Assembly (NCBI RefSeq): GCF_019688735.1
Contig: NZ_JAIFYA010000001.1
Span: forward strand, 744,001 to 808,000
Reading direction: 5' to 3'
DNA from: Thermosulfurimonas sp. F29
GTDB lineage: Bacteria > Desulfobacterota > Thermodesulfobacteria > Thermodesulfobacteriales > Thermodesulfobacteriaceae
Length of the DNA stretch: 64,000 nucleotides
The notes beneath the pieces were generated by a model. The model did not search any database, was not told the origin of the DNA, and saw only the letters and a program-made list of their open reading frames with translations. Below, one piece after another: positions 40,865 to 50,511 of this stretch (position 1 is its first letter; every line of letters starts with the position of its first letter). Made by a program: the position numbers and the translations under genes.

Positions 40865-42109
40865 ATGGCCGAGGATGTAAGGAAGATCGTGGAGCTGATG
40901 AGCAAGGAGCGGGGGCTTCCCAAGGAGGTGATCGTTTCGGCCCTGGTGGAGGGGATGCGCACGGCGGCCCAGAAGAGGCTGGGCCCCCAGGCCGAGGTGG
41001 AGGCCATCTACGACGAGGATCGCGGCGAGATCGAGGTTTTTCGTCTCTACGAGGTGGTGGAGGAGGTGCGCAATCCGGAAAAGGAAATCTCTCTGGCGGA
41101 GGCCCGCAAGAAGAATCCCTCGGCCCGGGTGGGAGACACCATCGGCGAGCCGGTCAACATTCGCGATCTGGGGCGTATCGCCGCTCAGCTCACCAAGCAA
41201 ATCCTCACCCAGAAGATCCGGGGAGCGGAAAGGGAACTTATCTATCAGGAGTACAAGGGCAAGATCGGGGAGATCGTGAGCGGGTTCGTGCACAGGTTTA
41301 GCAAGAGGGATGTAATCCTCTCCTTGGGGAGGGCCGAGGCCCTGCTTCCGGAAAAGGAACAGATCCCCACGGAGAGGTATCACCGGGGCGAACGCCTCAG
41401 GGCCCTTCTCATAGAGGTGCGCCGCACCGGGGATCCCCAGCTGGTGGTCTCCCGCACGCATCCGGAATTTCTCAAGAAGCTCTTCGAGCGCGAGGTCCCG
41501 GAGATCCGGGAGGGTATCGTTAAGATCGTGGCGGTGGCGCGGGAGCCCGGTCGTCGGGCCAAGATGGCGGTTACCTCTACGGATCCGGAGGTGGATCCGG
41601 TGGGGGCCTGCGTGGGGCTGCGGGGTTCTCGCGTCCAGGTGGTGGTGCAGGAGCTCAAGGGGGAGAAGATCGACATCATTCCCTGGGATCCGGACCCGGC
41701 CAAGCTCGTTTACAACGCCCTTTCCCCGGCGGAGTGCACCCAGGTGATCGTGGACGAGGAGACCAAGACCCTCGAGGTCATCGTGCCCGACGATCAGCTC
41801 TCGCTGGCCATCGGGCGGGAGGGCCAGAATGTGCGCCTGGCCTCCAAGCTTCTCGGCTGGCGCATCGATGTGTATAGTGAGACCCAGTACGCCCGCAGGC
41901 AGGATCCCGAATTTCTCCGGATGCTCGAGGTGGAGGGGCTTTCCGAGGAGGTGGCCGGGAGGCTTTACGACCAGGGTATCAATTCGGTGAAGGCGCTTGC
42001 GGAGGCCGATCCGCAAAAAGTGGCGGAGATCGGTCGGTTGCGTCTTTCCGAGGCGGAGGAGGTGGTGGCCCGGGCCCGGGAGAAGCTTTCCACGGGAGAC
42101 GATGGGTAG
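40865..42109 (+). CDS. nusA: Transcription termination/antitermination factor NusA
   Basis: An RNA polymerase-binding elongation factor. The 414-residue protein has the N-terminal polymerase-binding domain (1-125), the S1 domain (about 135-200), two KH domains (about 200-345, with DPVGACVGLRGSRVQVVVQEL) and a single C-terminal helix-hairpin-helix (about 350-405). The long acidic repeats of E. coli NusA are absent. It lies 10 bp after rimP and overlaps ylxR by 8 bp. Confidence 0.96.
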   Translation: MAEDVRKIVELMSKERGLPKEVIVSALVEGMRTAAQKRLGPQAEVEAIYDEDRGEIEVFRLYEVVEEVRNPEKEISLAEARKKNPSARVGDTIGEPVNIRDLGRIAAQLTKQILTQKIRGAERELIYQEYKGKIGEIVSGFVHRFSKRDVILSLGRAEALLPEKEQIPTERYHRGERLRALLIEVRRTGDPQLVVSRTHPEFLKKLFEREVPEIREGIVKIVAVAREPGRRAKMAVTSTDPEVDPVGACVGLRGSRVQVVVQELKGEKIDIIPWDPDPAKLVYNALSPAECTQVIVDEETKTLEVIVPDDQLSLAIGREGQNVRLASKLLGWRIDVYSETQYARRQDPEFLRMLEVEGLSEEVAGRLYDQGINSVKALAEADPQKVAEIGRLRLSEAEEVVARAREKLSTGDDG

Positions 42110-42416
42110 GAAGGGGCATGTGCCGATACGGATGTGCGTATTTTGCGGGAGAAGAGCGCCGAAGGGCGAACTTTTGCGGCTGGTCCTCGACGGGGAGGGG
42201 CGGCCGGTTTACGACGCCGCGCAGAGGCTTCCCGGGCGCGGGGCCTACCTCTGCGGGGAGGAGAGGTGTTTAAGCAAACTTGCGACCCCAAAAGGACAGC
42301 GACGCCTTGGGCGGGCCTTTCGGGGAAGGATGAGGGGCTTTTCCCCGACCCTCATACAGGTCCTTTTGGGGGCAAGAGGAGGCCGGAAAAACGATGAGCA
42401 AGATTCGGATCTATGA
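42102..42416 (+). CDS. ylxR: YlxR family RNA-binding protein
   Basis: A 104-residue DUF448 protein that starts at ATG 42102 inside the end of nusA and ends 23 bp inside infB. The hallmark is [19 protein letters not shown] near the N-terminus, followed by [15 protein letters not shown]. The frame is open upstream, but that part is a nusA shadow. In other bacteria YlxR binds RNA/DNA or the RNase P protein; its role here is not determined. Confidence 0.9.
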   Translation: MGRKGHVPIRMCVFCGRRAPKGELLRLVLDGEGRPVYDAAQRLPGRGAYLCGEERCLSKLATPKGQRRLGRAFRGRMRGFSPTLIQVLLGARGGRKNDEQDSDL

Positions 42417-44994
42417 TCTGGCGAGGGAACTCGACCTCGGACCCAAGGAACTGGCCGAAAAGGTCAAGGCCATGGGCATAGAGATCAAGAGTCACTCTTC
42501 GACCATTTCCGAGGAGGAGGCCGCGCGGGTACGGGCGGAGCTCGGGCGTCACCGGGAGGGGGATGAAAAGCGGCCCGCGGAATCTTCTTCGTCGGAGGAG
42601 GCTCCCCAGGCGGTGATCATACGCCGGCGCGAGGAGAAGGAGACCCGGCCCAAGCGGCTTAAACTGAAGATCCGCAAACCCAGGCCCCGGGCCGAAGAAC
42701 CGTTGCCTCCGGAGGAAACGGCCGCGGAAGAGAAGGAGGAACGCCGGGAGGAAACCGCGCCTGAGTCCCCGGCACCGGAACCCCCTCCGGAGTCCCGGGA
42801 GGAATCCGGTCCCGAGGAGACCCCCCGGGAGACCATAGGCCTTAAGGCCAGGATCGTTTCGCGAATCGACACCGAGAAGATTTCTCCCAAACCCAGGAAG
42901 CGGGTGGTCAAAGACTTCAAGCCCCGGCGTGCGGCGGCTCCTCCTCCGCCTCCCCCCAAGCCCGAGGAGACCGAGGAAAAGAAGGCCCGCAAGAAGAAAA
43001 AGGTCCGGGAGGAGACCGAGGAGCGTCCCAAGAAGAAGGCCAGGAAGAAGGTGGTGGCCGAGGCCAGGAGCGAGCGGGAGGAGATTCTGGAAGAGCTGGA
43101 GCTGATGGAGGAGCTGGAGAAAGGCCCGGAGGGGCTGGAGATGCTTCCGGAGGAGGAGCCGGGGGAGGAGAAGGCGGAGGGAAGACCCGAACGGGAGGAA
43201 AGGGAGAAGAAGACCGAAAGACCGCCCACCCTTCCCCCGAAAAAGAAGAAGATCAGGGTTCACGGGACCATTCAGGTGGGCGAGCTGGCCCGGGAGATGG
43301 GGGTGAAGGCCGCGGACATCATCCGCAAGTTCATGGAACTGGGGACCATGGTCACCATCAATCAATCCATAGACGCGGAGACCGCGGCCATCGTGGCTTC
43401 GGAGTTCGGCTACGAGGTGGAGACGGCCACGGTCGAGGAGGAGGCCCTCCTCGAGTACACGCCGCCCTCTCCGGAGGAGCTCGAGCCCCGTCCCCCCATC
43501 GTGACGGTGATGGGTCATGTGGATCACGGGAAGACCACCCTTCTCGATGCCATCCGCAAGACGGATGTGGCCTCGCGGGAGGCCGGGGGAATCACCCAGC
43601 ACATCGGGGCCTACAAGGTGAGGCTTCCCGACGGGCGGGAGATTACCTTTATCGACACTCCCGGACACGAGGCCTTCACCTCCATGCGGGCCCGGGGAGC
43701 CCAGGTAACGGACATAGTCATTCTGGTGGTGGCCGCGGACGACGGAGTGATGGATCAGACCCGGGAGGCCATCGATCACGCGCGGGCCGCCGGGGTGCCC
43801 ATCGTGGTGGCCATCAACAAGATCGACAAGCCGGAAGCCAATCCTGAAAGGGTTAAGAGCGAACTTGCGGAGCTGGGCCTGGTGCCGGAGGAGTGGGGTG
43901 GCGAGACCCTGGTGGCGGAGGTCTCGGCCAAGAAGCGGCAGGGGATAGAGGATCTCCTCGAGCTGGTTTTGCTTCAGGCGGAGATGCTGGAGCTCAAGGC
44001 TGCTCCGAGGCGTCCGGCCCGGGGCCGCATCATCGAGAGTCGTCTCGATCGGGGTAAGGGGCCGGTGGCCACGGTGATCGTCCAGGAGGGGACCCTGCGG
44101 GAGGGCGATCCCTTCGTGGCGGGGCTTACTTACGGACGCGTGCGGGCCATGCTCGACGAGTACGGCCGGAGGGTAAGGGAGGCCCCTCCGGCCACCCCGG
44201 TGGAGGTCCTGGGTTTCGAGGAGGTGCCCGGAGCCGGTGACGACTTCATCGTGATGCCGGACGAGACGGCGGCGCGGCGGGTGGCCGAATACCGGCAGCG
44301 CAAGGCCCGCGAGGCGGAAGCCGCCCGGGAGGCCCGTCTCTCCCTGGAAAAGGTCTTCGAGAAACTCAAGGAAGGCGAGATCAGGGAACTCAAGATCGTG
44401 CTCAAGGCCGATGTCCAGGGAACGCTCGAGGCCCTTTCCGAGGCCCTGCGCAAACTTTCCACCGATGAGGTCCGGGTGAACATCATTCGCTCCGGGATCG
44501 GGGCCATCAGCGAGAGTGATGTCATGCTGGCCGCGGCATCGGAGGCCATCGTGATCGGTTTCAATGTCCGGCCCACAGCCAAGGCCAAGGAGATCGCCAA
44601 GCAGGAAAAGGTGGACATCCGTTACTACGATGTGATTTACCAGGCCATTGAGGAGGTGAAGAAGGCCCTCTCCGGGTTGCTCGAACCGGAATACGAGGAG
44701 CGGATCGTGGGCGTGGCCGAGGTGCGGGCCACCTTCAGGGTGCCGAAGGTGGGCACGGTGGCCGGTTGCTATGTCAAGGAGGGGAAGCTGGTGCGCGGAG
44801 GAAGCGTGCGTCTGCTGAGGGAGGGGGTGGTGGTTTACACCGGAAAGATCTCCTCGCTCAAGCGCTTCAAGGAGGATGTCCGTGAGGTGGCCGCGGGTTA
44901 CGAGTGCGGCGTGGGCCTGGAGAACTTCCAAGACATAAAGGAGGGGGACATCCTCGAGGCCTACGAAATGGTGGAGGTGAAGAGGGAACTCTGA
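42394..44994 (+). CDS. infB: Translation initiation factor IF-2
   Basis: A GTPase that positions initiator tRNA on the ribosome. The 866-residue protein has an N-terminal IF2_N domain ([20 protein letters not shown]), a long Lys/Glu/Pro-rich linker (about 55-285), a second IF2_N-type domain (about 290-345), then the G domain with G1 GHVDHGKTT (about 374), G3 DTPGHEAF (about 424) and G4 NKID (about 472). Domain II and the C-terminal fMet-tRNA-binding domain follow. Its stop codon overlaps the ATG of a degraded gene. Confidence 0.97.
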   Translation: MSKIRIYDLARELDLGPKELAEKVKAMGIEIKSHSSTISEEEAARVRAELGRHREGDEKRPAESSSSEEAPQAVIIRRREEKETRPKRLKLKIRKPRPRAEEPLPPEETAAEEKEERREETAPESPAPEPPPESREESGPEETPRETIGLKARIVSRIDTEKISPKPRKRVVKDFKPRRAAAPPPPPPKPEETEEKKARKKKKVREETEERPKKKARKKVVAEARSEREEILEELELMEELEKGPEGLEMLPEEEPGEEKAEGRPEREEREKKTERPPTLPPKKKKIRVHGTIQVGELAREMGVKAADIIRKFMELGTMVTINQSIDAETAAIVASEFGYEVETATVEEEALLEYTPPSPEELEPRPPIVTVMGHVDHGKTTLLDAIRKTDVASREAGGITQHIGAYKVRLPDGREITFIDTPGHEAFTSMRARGAQVTDIVILVVAADDGVMDQTREAIDHARAAGVPIVVAINKIDKPEANPERVKSELAELGLVPEEWGGETLVAEVSAKKRQGIEDLLELVLLQAEMLELKAAPRRPARGRIIESRLDRGKGPVATVIVQEGTLREGDPFVAGLTYGRVRAMLDEYGRRVREAPPATPVEVLGFEEVPGAGDDFIVMPDETAARRVAEYRQRKAREAEAAREARLSLEKVFEKLKEGEIRELKIVLKADVQGTLEALSEALRKLSTDEVRVNIIRSGIGAISESDVMLAAASEAIVIGFNVRPTAKAKEIAKQEKVDIRYYDVIYQAIEEVKKALSGLLEPEYEERIVGVAEVRATFRVPKVGTVAGCYVKEGKLVRGGSVRLLREGVVVYTGKISSLKRFKEDVREVAAGYECGVGLENFQDIKEGDILEAYEMVEVKREL

Positions 44995-45250
44995 TGCGCA
45001 GGTTCGATTTTTTGAAAAACAATGCCCGGTACCTTCCTACGAATTATACCGCAAAAGAGGTGCAGAGAATGTTAAGTTTAGCGGAGAAGCTTGCCGCGAG
45101 GGTGGGCTTTACGAACGAAGTCGGATCTGGATTGAGTTTCTCAGGGCCATCGGGGATCTTGCGGCCCCTTTTGAGGTTCACTTCGCCCGGCCCGAGGAAT
45201 TCGAGAATTACTATCGGCCCCTGGCCCGGAAGTTCAGAAAGATAGAGTGA
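44994..45250 (+). pseudogene. Relic of a nucleotidyltransferase (MNT-type) gene inside the infB-rbfA cluster
   Basis: The ATG at 44994 overlaps the infB stop and opens a frame encoding [19 protein letters not shown] and LSLAEKLAARVGF. It then loses meaning and ends at 45245. From about 45110 the next frame encodes YERSRIWIEFLRAIG, then EVHFARPEEFENYYRPLARK, stopping at 45248-45250. The two halves look like the N-terminus and the C-terminus of a nucleotidyltransferase-domain protein (the EVHFA-PEEF motif is typical of the C-terminal end). The catalytic GS-x(9-11)-D-x-D part is missing. I read this as an internal deletion with frameshift. Composition is slightly AT-richer than the flanking genes. 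Confidence 0.6.
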
Positions 45251-45255
45251 TAGAG

Positions 45256-45546
45256 ATGGTGGTGGGCGTGGTGCGGATGGAATTTTTCATTCCCGGCAAC
45301 AATTCCCTTAAGGGGAAGAGGCAGGTGGTAAAGAGTCTGGTCCACAGGCTGGAGGCCCGGTTCAGGAAGATCTCCGTGGCGGAGGTGGACGAGCAGGACC
45401 TCTGGCAGAAGGCGGTCATCGGGGTTTCCACCGTGGGAACGGACCGGGCCCTGGTGGATCGGCGCCTGAACGAGGTGCTCTCTTTCGTGGAGGGGTTTGA
45501 CGGGCTGGAACTCCTTTCCGCGGAGATAGACTTCATTTCCTATTAA
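45256..45546 (+). CDS. DUF503 family protein (YlxP-like)
   Basis: A 96-residue protein regularly found between infB and rbfA. It begins MVVGVVRMEFFIPGNNSLKG; ATG 45256 matches the family N-terminus better than the upstream GTG 45247. It has the signature ISVAEVDEQDLWQKAVIGVS (about 45-64). It forms a ferredoxin-like fold in known relatives. Function uncertain. It ends 2 bp before rbfA. Confidence 0.9.
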   Translation: MVVGVVRMEFFIPGNNSLKGKRQVVKSLVHRLEARFRKISVAEVDEQDLWQKAVIGVSTVGTDRALVDRRLNEVLSFVEGFDGLELLSAEIDFISY

Positions 45547-45548
45547 AG

Positions 45549-45911
45549 ATGCACTATCGCCATCTCCGGGTAGCGGAACTCATACGGGAGGCCCTTTCCG
45601 TGATTCTGCTGGAGGAGGTGCGGGATCCGGACCTGCAGGGGTTCATCACCGTTTCCGAGGTGGAGGTTACTCCGGATCTCCGGAGGGCGCATGTCTATTA
45701 CCGGGTCCACGGAGGGGAAGAGGAGTGGCGGCGGGCGGAAAGGGGATTTCGCCGGGCCCACCGCTACATAAAGCATCTCCTGGGGGAACACCTCTTCCTG
45801 AAGTACATTCCGGAGCTCGAATTTCATCCGGATCGGCGTCCGGAGGAGGCCGAGGCCCTGGAGGAACTTTTCGCGAGGATACGCCATGAAGGGGATAAGG
45901 GAGATTCTTGA
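45549..45911 (+). CDS. rbfA: Ribosome-binding factor A
   Basis: A 30S maturation factor needed especially at low temperature. The 120-residue KH-type protein has VAELIREALSVILLEEVRDP (about 8-27), ITVSEVEVTPDLRRAHVYY and the C-terminal LKYIPELEFHPDR. It overlaps the DHH phosphoesterase gene by 26 bp. Confidence 0.95.
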   Translation: MHYRHLRVAELIREALSVILLEEVRDPDLQGFITVSEVEVTPDLRRAHVYYRVHGGEEEWRRAERGFRRAHRYIKHLLGEHLFLKYIPELEFHPDRRPEEAEALEELFARIRHEGDKGDS

Positions 45912-46866
45912 AAACACGGAGACCTTTATTTTGGCCACCCATGTTAATCCGGATGCCGACGGTCTCGGATCCATGCTGGCCATGCACCTGGTGCTCCGGG
46001 CCCGGGGTCTGCGGAGCGTGCCCCTGGTGGAGGAAACCCCCCCGGGATTTCTGGACTTTCTGCACGGTTTTGAGGACCTGGTTCCGGTGAAGGATTTCCG
46101 GCGGAAGGACTTTCCCGTGGGCGAGAGCGTGGCCCTGGTGTTCGATCTTTCCGAGGCGGACCGTTTGGGAGAGGTGGCCCCCCTCGTTCAGTCGGCCCGG
46201 GAGAGGATCGTTTTCGATCATCACGATCGTTCCGGGGATCCCCTTCCCGGGCACCTCGTTCTCGAACCCGGGGCTCCGGCCACGGCCCTTCTGGTTTTCA
46301 GGCTTCTCCGGGGATTGCGCTGGGCCATTCCTCCCGGGGCGGCGGAAAACCTTTACGCCGGACTTTACAGCGACACGGGAGGGTTTCGCTTCGAGAAGAC
46401 CGGGGAGGAGAGTTTTCTCGTCGCCGCGGAACTGGTGCGTCTGGGGGCACGGCCGGCGGTGGTGGGGGAAAAACTCCTGGAGAATCATCCTCCCGCCCGC
46501 TTTGAGCTTATGAAGCGCGTGCTCGAACGCCGGGAGTGGCTCGCCGGAGGCCGGGGGGTCCTTTCCTTTCTGACCCTGGGGGATTTCGAGGAGGCCGGAT
46601 GTGGCCCCTCCGAGGCCGAAGACCTGGCCACCTTCCTGAGGAGCATGCGCGGGGTGGAGGTGGCGGTGGTGGTCAAGGAGATCCGACCGGGGGAGGTGGG
46701 GGTGAGCCTCCGGAGTCGCGGGGCCGTGGATGTGGCGGAACTGGCCGCCTCCGAGGGGGGAGGCGGCCACCGTCGGGCCGCGGGTTTCCGGAAAAGAGAT
46801 CTTCCGCTGGAAAAGGTGTTATCTTTGGTAAGAGAGAAAGTAACTCTGGCGCTGGAGGGGTTATGA
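45886..46866 (+). CDS. nrnA: DHH-DHHA1 phosphoesterase (NrnA-like oligoribonuclease / pAp phosphatase)
   Basis: A 326-residue protein likely to degrade short oligoribonucleotides and/or 3',5'-bisphosphates. The metal-binding motifs are THVNPDADGLGSMLAM (about 19-34), VFDLSEADR (about 85) and FDHHDRSGDP (DHH, about 110). The C-terminal DHHA1 substrate domain has EGGGGHRRAAGFR (about 290). The usual place between rbfA and truB supports the assignment. pAp hydrolysis would also deal with the by-product of sulfotransferases such as the one at 15 kb. Confidence 0.9.
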   Translation: MKGIREILENTETFILATHVNPDADGLGSMLAMHLVLRARGLRSVPLVEETPPGFLDFLHGFEDLVPVKDFRRKDFPVGESVALVFDLSEADRLGEVAPLVQSARERIVFDHHDRSGDPLPGHLVLEPGAPATALLVFRLLRGLRWAIPPGAAENLYAGLYSDTGGFRFEKTGEESFLVAAELVRLGARPAVVGEKLLENHPPARFELMKRVLERREWLAGGRGVLSFLTLGDFEEAGCGPSEAEDLATFLRSMRGVEVAVVVKEIRPGEVGVSLRSRGAVDVAELAASEGGGGHRRAAGFRKRDLPLEKVLSLVREKVTLALEGL

Positions 46867-47795
46867 CGGTTGAGGGTGTTCTGGTGCTCGACAAACCCAG
46901 GGACATGACCTCCACGGAGGCGGTGGAGAGGCTCAAGCGTCTGCTGCGGGTGCGTAAGGCTGGCCACGGAGGGACGCTGGATCCCTTTGCCACCGGGGTG
47001 CTTCCGGTGTGTCTGGGACGGGCCACCAAGATCGCTCAGTTCATCCTGGAGGGAGACAAGCGTTACGAAGGGGTCTTCGAGCTGGGGATCATCACCGACA
47101 CCTACGATCTCACCGGAGAGGTGGTGGAGCGGCGGCCGGTTCCGGAGCTTTCCGCCGAGGAGGTGACCCGGGTCATGGAGGAATTCGTGGGGATCCTCGA
47201 ACAGGTCCCTCCACCTTACTCCGCAGCCAAGTACAAGGGGCGTCCCCTGTATCAATGGGCCCGAAAGGGGGTGGCCGTAAAAAAGGAGCCCAAGCAGGTG
47301 GAGATCCTGGAGTTTCGTTTAAAAAGTTTTGATCCCCCTCGGGTTTTCTTTGAGGTTTACTGCAGCAAGGGAACCTATGTGCGGTCGCTGGTTCACGAGG
47401 TGGGGCTAAGGCTGGGTTGTGGGGCCACGCTGGTGGAATTGCGCCGCACCCAGAAGGGGCCTTTTCGTCTGGAGGAGGCCCTCACCCTGGAGGAGGTGGA
47501 AAAACTTCATGCGGAGGGGAAACTCGCGGAAAGGATAAGGTCCGTGGAGGAGGCCCTTTCCTTCATTCCGGCCATCGTGGTTTCTACGGAGATGGCCCGG
47601 CGCCTCCGCCAGGGCCGTCCCCTGTCCCTGAATGTGCTGGGCAATCTGGTGCGGCTTCAGAAGGTTCCGCGCCGGCCGCGGGTTCCCTGGCTCAGAATCG
47701 TTACCGAGGAGGGAGATCTGGTGGCGGTGACCTATTATCCGGAGAGATTTTCCGGGGACGGATGGGCGGAAATGTTGCGGGTTTTCGTTTCCTAG
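46863..47795 (+). CDS. truB: tRNA pseudouridine(55) synthase TruB
   Basis: Makes pseudouridine 55 in the T loop of tRNAs. The start is ATG 46863, overlapping the nrnA stop; the open frame upstream is a shadow. The 310-residue protein has GVLVLDKPRDMTS, the catalytic GHGGTLDPFATGVLPV (Asp about residue 41) and the KRYEGVFELGIITDTYD strand. A C-terminal PUA-like segment follows. Confidence 0.96.
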   Translation: MTVEGVLVLDKPRDMTSTEAVERLKRLLRVRKAGHGGTLDPFATGVLPVCLGRATKIAQFILEGDKRYEGVFELGIITDTYDLTGEVVERRPVPELSAEEVTRVMEEFVGILEQVPPPYSAAKYKGRPLYQWARKGVAVKKEPKQVEILEFRLKSFDPPRVFFEVYCSKGTYVRSLVHEVGLRLGCGATLVELRRTQKGPFRLEEALTLEEVEKLHAEGKLAERIRSVEEALSFIPAIVVSTEMARRLRQGRPLSLNVLGNLVRLQKVPRRPRVPWLRIVTEEGDLVAVTYYPERFSGDGWAEMLRVFVS

Positions 47796-47811
47796 GTTTA
47801 GATAAAGCTAG

Positions 47812-47841
47812 GCTCCCGGGTTGGCCCGGCCACCCGGGGGC
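47812..47841 (+). promoter_or_regulatory. Stable hairpin in the truB-rpsO interval (rpsO leader)
   Basis: A 10-bp stem (47812-47821 with 47832-47841, core CCCGGGT/ACCCGGG) encloses a loop that contains a second GGCC self-complement. It lacks a T run, so it is not a standard terminator. It lies 30 bp before rpsO, where S15 autoregulatory leader structures or a processing site are known in other bacteria. Role here is inferred. Confidence 0.45.
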
Positions 47842-47871
47842 TTAAATCCATATTAACAGGGAGGGAGGAAG

Positions 47872-48141
47872 ATGCCTCTGGATCCGGAAATCAAGACCGA
47901 GATCATTAAAAAGTTTCAGCGTCACGAGGGGGACACCGGTTCCCCGGAGGTGCAGATAGCTCTGCTTACCGCCCGCATCAAGCAACTGGAGGAGCACTTC
48001 AAGGTCCACAGGAAGGACCATCATTCCCGCCGGGGTCTTCTCAAGCTCGTGGGGCGCCGGCGCAGGCTTCTAAATTATCTGCGGCGCACCGACTTTCAGC
48101 GCTACCGCGAGCTGGTTCAGGCCCTGGGACTGAGGGGTTAG
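47872..48141 (+). CDS. rpsO: 30S ribosomal protein S15
   Basis: The 89-residue S15 binds 16S rRNA early in 30S assembly. The sequence has the family signature [19 protein letters not shown] and the [12 protein letters not shown]-type motif (here [20 protein letters not shown]). GGAGGGAGG precedes the ATG. It is followed by a small ORF and pnp, the conserved rpsO-pnp pair. Confidence 0.97.
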   Translation: MPLDPEIKTEIIKKFQRHEGDTGSPEVQIALLTARIKQLEEHFKVHRKDHHSRRGLLKLVGRRRRLLNYLRRTDFQRYRELVQALGLRG

Positions 48142-48159
48142 CGGTCCGGGGGGCATAGT

Positions 48160-48348
48160 ATGGGGTATGCCCTGAAACTTTACGAAGCCTTTCAGGATCT
48201 GGGGAGGGATAAGGCGGCCATTCTGGCGGAGTTCGCCGAATGGGTGGAGAGTCAAAAGGCGGCCACCAGGGAGGATCTCGCCGAGACGGAGAAGCGACTG
48301 GAGTTGAAGATCTCTCAAGTGGTTGCTGGGGTGAAGGGTGTAATTTGA
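48160..48348 (+). CDS. Small helical protein between rpsO and pnp, probably a truncated coiled-coil gene
   Basis: A 62-residue ORF. The N-terminus (ALKLYEAFQDLGRDKAAILAE, in part) and the following REDLAETEKRLELKI look like the start of a DUF1640-like coiled-coil protein, which would normally continue into a long coiled coil and a C-terminal membrane helix. Here it stops shortly after the coiled coil begins, so it is probably a remnant. It has no strong ribosome site. The style is shared with the coiled-coil protein at 21 kb. Confidence 0.5.
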   Translation: MGYALKLYEAFQDLGRDKAAILAEFAEWVESQKAATREDLAETEKRLELKISQVVAGVKGVI

Positions 48349-48381
48349 GGGAATTTGAGAACAGAAAAGGAGCGACGGGTT

Positions 48382-50511
48382 ATGTACAGGGTGGAAACGG
48401 AGATTAACGGACGGCCTTTCGTGCTCGAGACCGGGCGCGTGGCCAGGCAGGCCCACGGGGCGGTCCTGGTGAGCCACGGGGACACGGTGGTCCTGGTCAC
48501 GGTGGTGGCCTCCGAGGAGACGCGGGACATAGATTTTCTCCCCCTGACGGTGGAGTATCAGGAGATGTATTACGCCGCCGGGCGCATACCCGGGGGTTAC
48601 TTCAAGAGGGAACTGGGGCGTCCCAGCGAGAAGGAGGTCATCACCGCCCGCCTCATCGACCGGCCCATAAGGCCGCTTTTCCCCAAAAAGTGGCGCTACG
48701 AGACCCAGGTGATCGCCACGGTGCTTTCCATGGATCCCGAGGTGGACCCGGACATCCTGGCCATTACCGGGGCTTCGGCGGCGTTGGAGCTCTCGCACAT
48801 TCCCTTTAAAGGGCCCATTGCCGCGGTGCGGGTGGGCCGCGTTGAGGGTCGGCTGATCCTTAATCCCACGGCCTCGGAACTCCGGGAAAGCGATCTCAAT
48901 CTGGTGGTGGCCGGAAGCGAGGAGGCCATCGTGATGGTAGAGGGCATGGCCCGGGAGGTGCCGGAAGAGGTGATGGAGGAGGCCCTCTTTTTCGCTCACG
49001 AGGGACTCAAGCCCCTTCTTGCCCTCCAGAGGGAGCTTCGGGAGAAGGCCGGGCGCCCCAAGATGGTCTTCGAAGAGCCCGAGCCCGATCAGGAGTTGCG
49101 GGAACGGGTCTTTCACCTGGCCGGGGAAAAGATGGCCGAAATTCTTTCCACCCCGGGCAAACAGGAGCGCAATCGCAAACGGAGGGAGCTTTTCGAGGCG
49201 GTGCTTTCTCTGTTGGGGGAGGAGGCGGCCGGGCGGGAGAGCGAGGTCCGGGAGTATCTGGAGGAGCTCGAAAGGGTGCGCATGCGGGAGATGATCCTTG
49301 CGGAGGGCCGGCGCATCGACGGGCGAGGTCCGGAGGACATCCGGCCCATCTCCTGCGAGGTCTCGGTGCTCCCCCGGACCCACGGCTCAGCCCTTTTTAC
49401 CCGGGGCGAGACCCAGGTGCTGGTGGTGACCACCCTGGGAAGTCCCGAGGAGGAACAGCGCCTGGATCTTCCTGGGGAGGAGATCTTCAAGCACTTCATG
49501 TTGCACTATAACTTTCCTCCCTTCTGCGTGGGGGAGGTCAAACCCCTGCGGGGGCCGTCCCGTCGCGAGATAGGGCACGGGATGCTGGCCGAAAGGGCCC
49601 TCACCCCGGTGGTTCCCGGGGAGGAGGAGTTCCCGTACACCATTCGGGTGGTTTCGGATGTGCTGGAGTCCAACGGTTCCTCCTCCATGGCCACGGTGTG
49701 CGGGGCCACCCTTTCCCTCATGGACGCCGGGGTCCCCATTAAGGACATGGTGGCCGGCATCGCCATGGGCCTGGTCAAGGAGGGAGATCAGGTGGTGGTG
49801 CTCACGGACATTCTGGGTGACGAGGACCGCATGGGCGACATGGACTTCAAGGTAGCCGGGACGGAAAAGGGCATCACCGCCTTCCAGATGGATGTGAAGG
49901 TGCCCGGGATTACCCGGGAGATCATGGCCCGGGCGCTTTCCCAGGCCCGGGAGGCCCGTCTTAAGATCCTCGCCCGCATGCGGGAGACCCTGGATCGCCC
50001 CCGGGAGAGCCTTTCCGTGTACGCCCCCAGGGTCATCACCCTGGAGATCAATCCTGAAAAAGTGGGGCAGGTCATCGGTCCGGGGGGTAAAACCATCAAG
50101 GGTATTATTGCCGCCTGCGGGGATGTGAAGATCGACATAGACGATCAGACCGGTCTGGTGCGCATCTACTCCTCGGATCTGGAGACCGCCCGCAAGGCCG
50201 CCCGCATGATCGAGGAACTCACCCAGGAGGCCGAGGTGGGGAAGCTCTACCTGGGGAAGGTAACCCGGGTGACGGACTTCGGGGCTTTCGTGGAGCTCTT
50301 TCCGGGCACGGTGGGGCTGGTGCACATCTCCCAGCTCGATCACCGCAGGGTGCGCAGGGTTACGGACATTCTCAACGAGGGCGACGAGGTGCTGGTGAAG
50401 GTCATCGACATCGACAAGGCCGGTCGCATCAAGCTTTCCCGCAAGGCCGCCCTTGAGGAATCGGTGCGGGAAATGGGGAAGGAGACCGGGGGAGAGGGCT
50501 CAGGCGAGTAG
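48382..50511 (+). CDS. pnp: Polyribonucleotide nucleotidyltransferase (PNPase)
   Basis: A phosphorolytic 3'-5' exoribonuclease. ATG 48382 lies about 9 bases after AAAGGAG; an upstream in-frame TTG at 48355 is less likely. The 709-residue protein has two RNase PH domains (1-225 and about 305-530, the second with RGETQVLVVTTLG and DMDFKVAGT), a KH domain (about 555-610, VIGPGGKTIKGI) and an S1 domain (about 620-690, GKVTRVTDFGAFVELF). Its stop overlaps the convergent argF by 12 bp. Confidence 0.97.
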   Translation: MYRVETEINGRPFVLETGRVARQAHGAVLVSHGDTVVLVTVVASEETRDIDFLPLTVEYQEMYYAAGRIPGGYFKRELGRPSEKEVITARLIDRPIRPLFPKKWRYETQVIATVLSMDPEVDPDILAITGASAALELSHIPFKGPIAAVRVGRVEGRLILNPTASELRESDLNLVVAGSEEAIVMVEGMAREVPEEVMEEALFFAHEGLKPLLALQRELREKAGRPKMVFEEPEPDQELRERVFHLAGEKMAEILSTPGKQERNRKRRELFEAVLSLLGEEAAGRESEVREYLEELERVRMREMILAEGRRIDGRGPEDIRPISCEVSVLPRTHGSALFTRGETQVLVVTTLGSPEEEQRLDLPGEEIFKHFMLHYNFPPFCVGEVKPLRGPSRREIGHGMLAERALTPVVPGEEEFPYTIRVVSDVLESNGSSSMATVCGATLSLMDAGVPIKDMVAGIAMGLVKEGDQVVVLTDILGDEDRMGDMDFKVAGTEKGITAFQMDVKVPGITREIMARALSQAREARLKILARMRETLDRPRESLSVYAPRVITLEINPEKVGQVIGPGGKTIKGIIAACGDVKIDIDDQTGLVRIYSSDLETARKAARMIEELTQEAEVGKLYLGKVTRVTDFGAFVELFPGTVGLVHISQLDHRRVRRVTDILNEGDEVLVKVIDIDKAGRIKLSRKAALEESVREMGKETGGEGSGE

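Noticed and set aside
42352-44931. An 859-codon open frame antisense to infB
   Set aside because: It mirrors the infB codon pattern in high-GC DNA, is His/Leu/Gly/Arg-rich without domains, and infB is unmistakable on the other strand.
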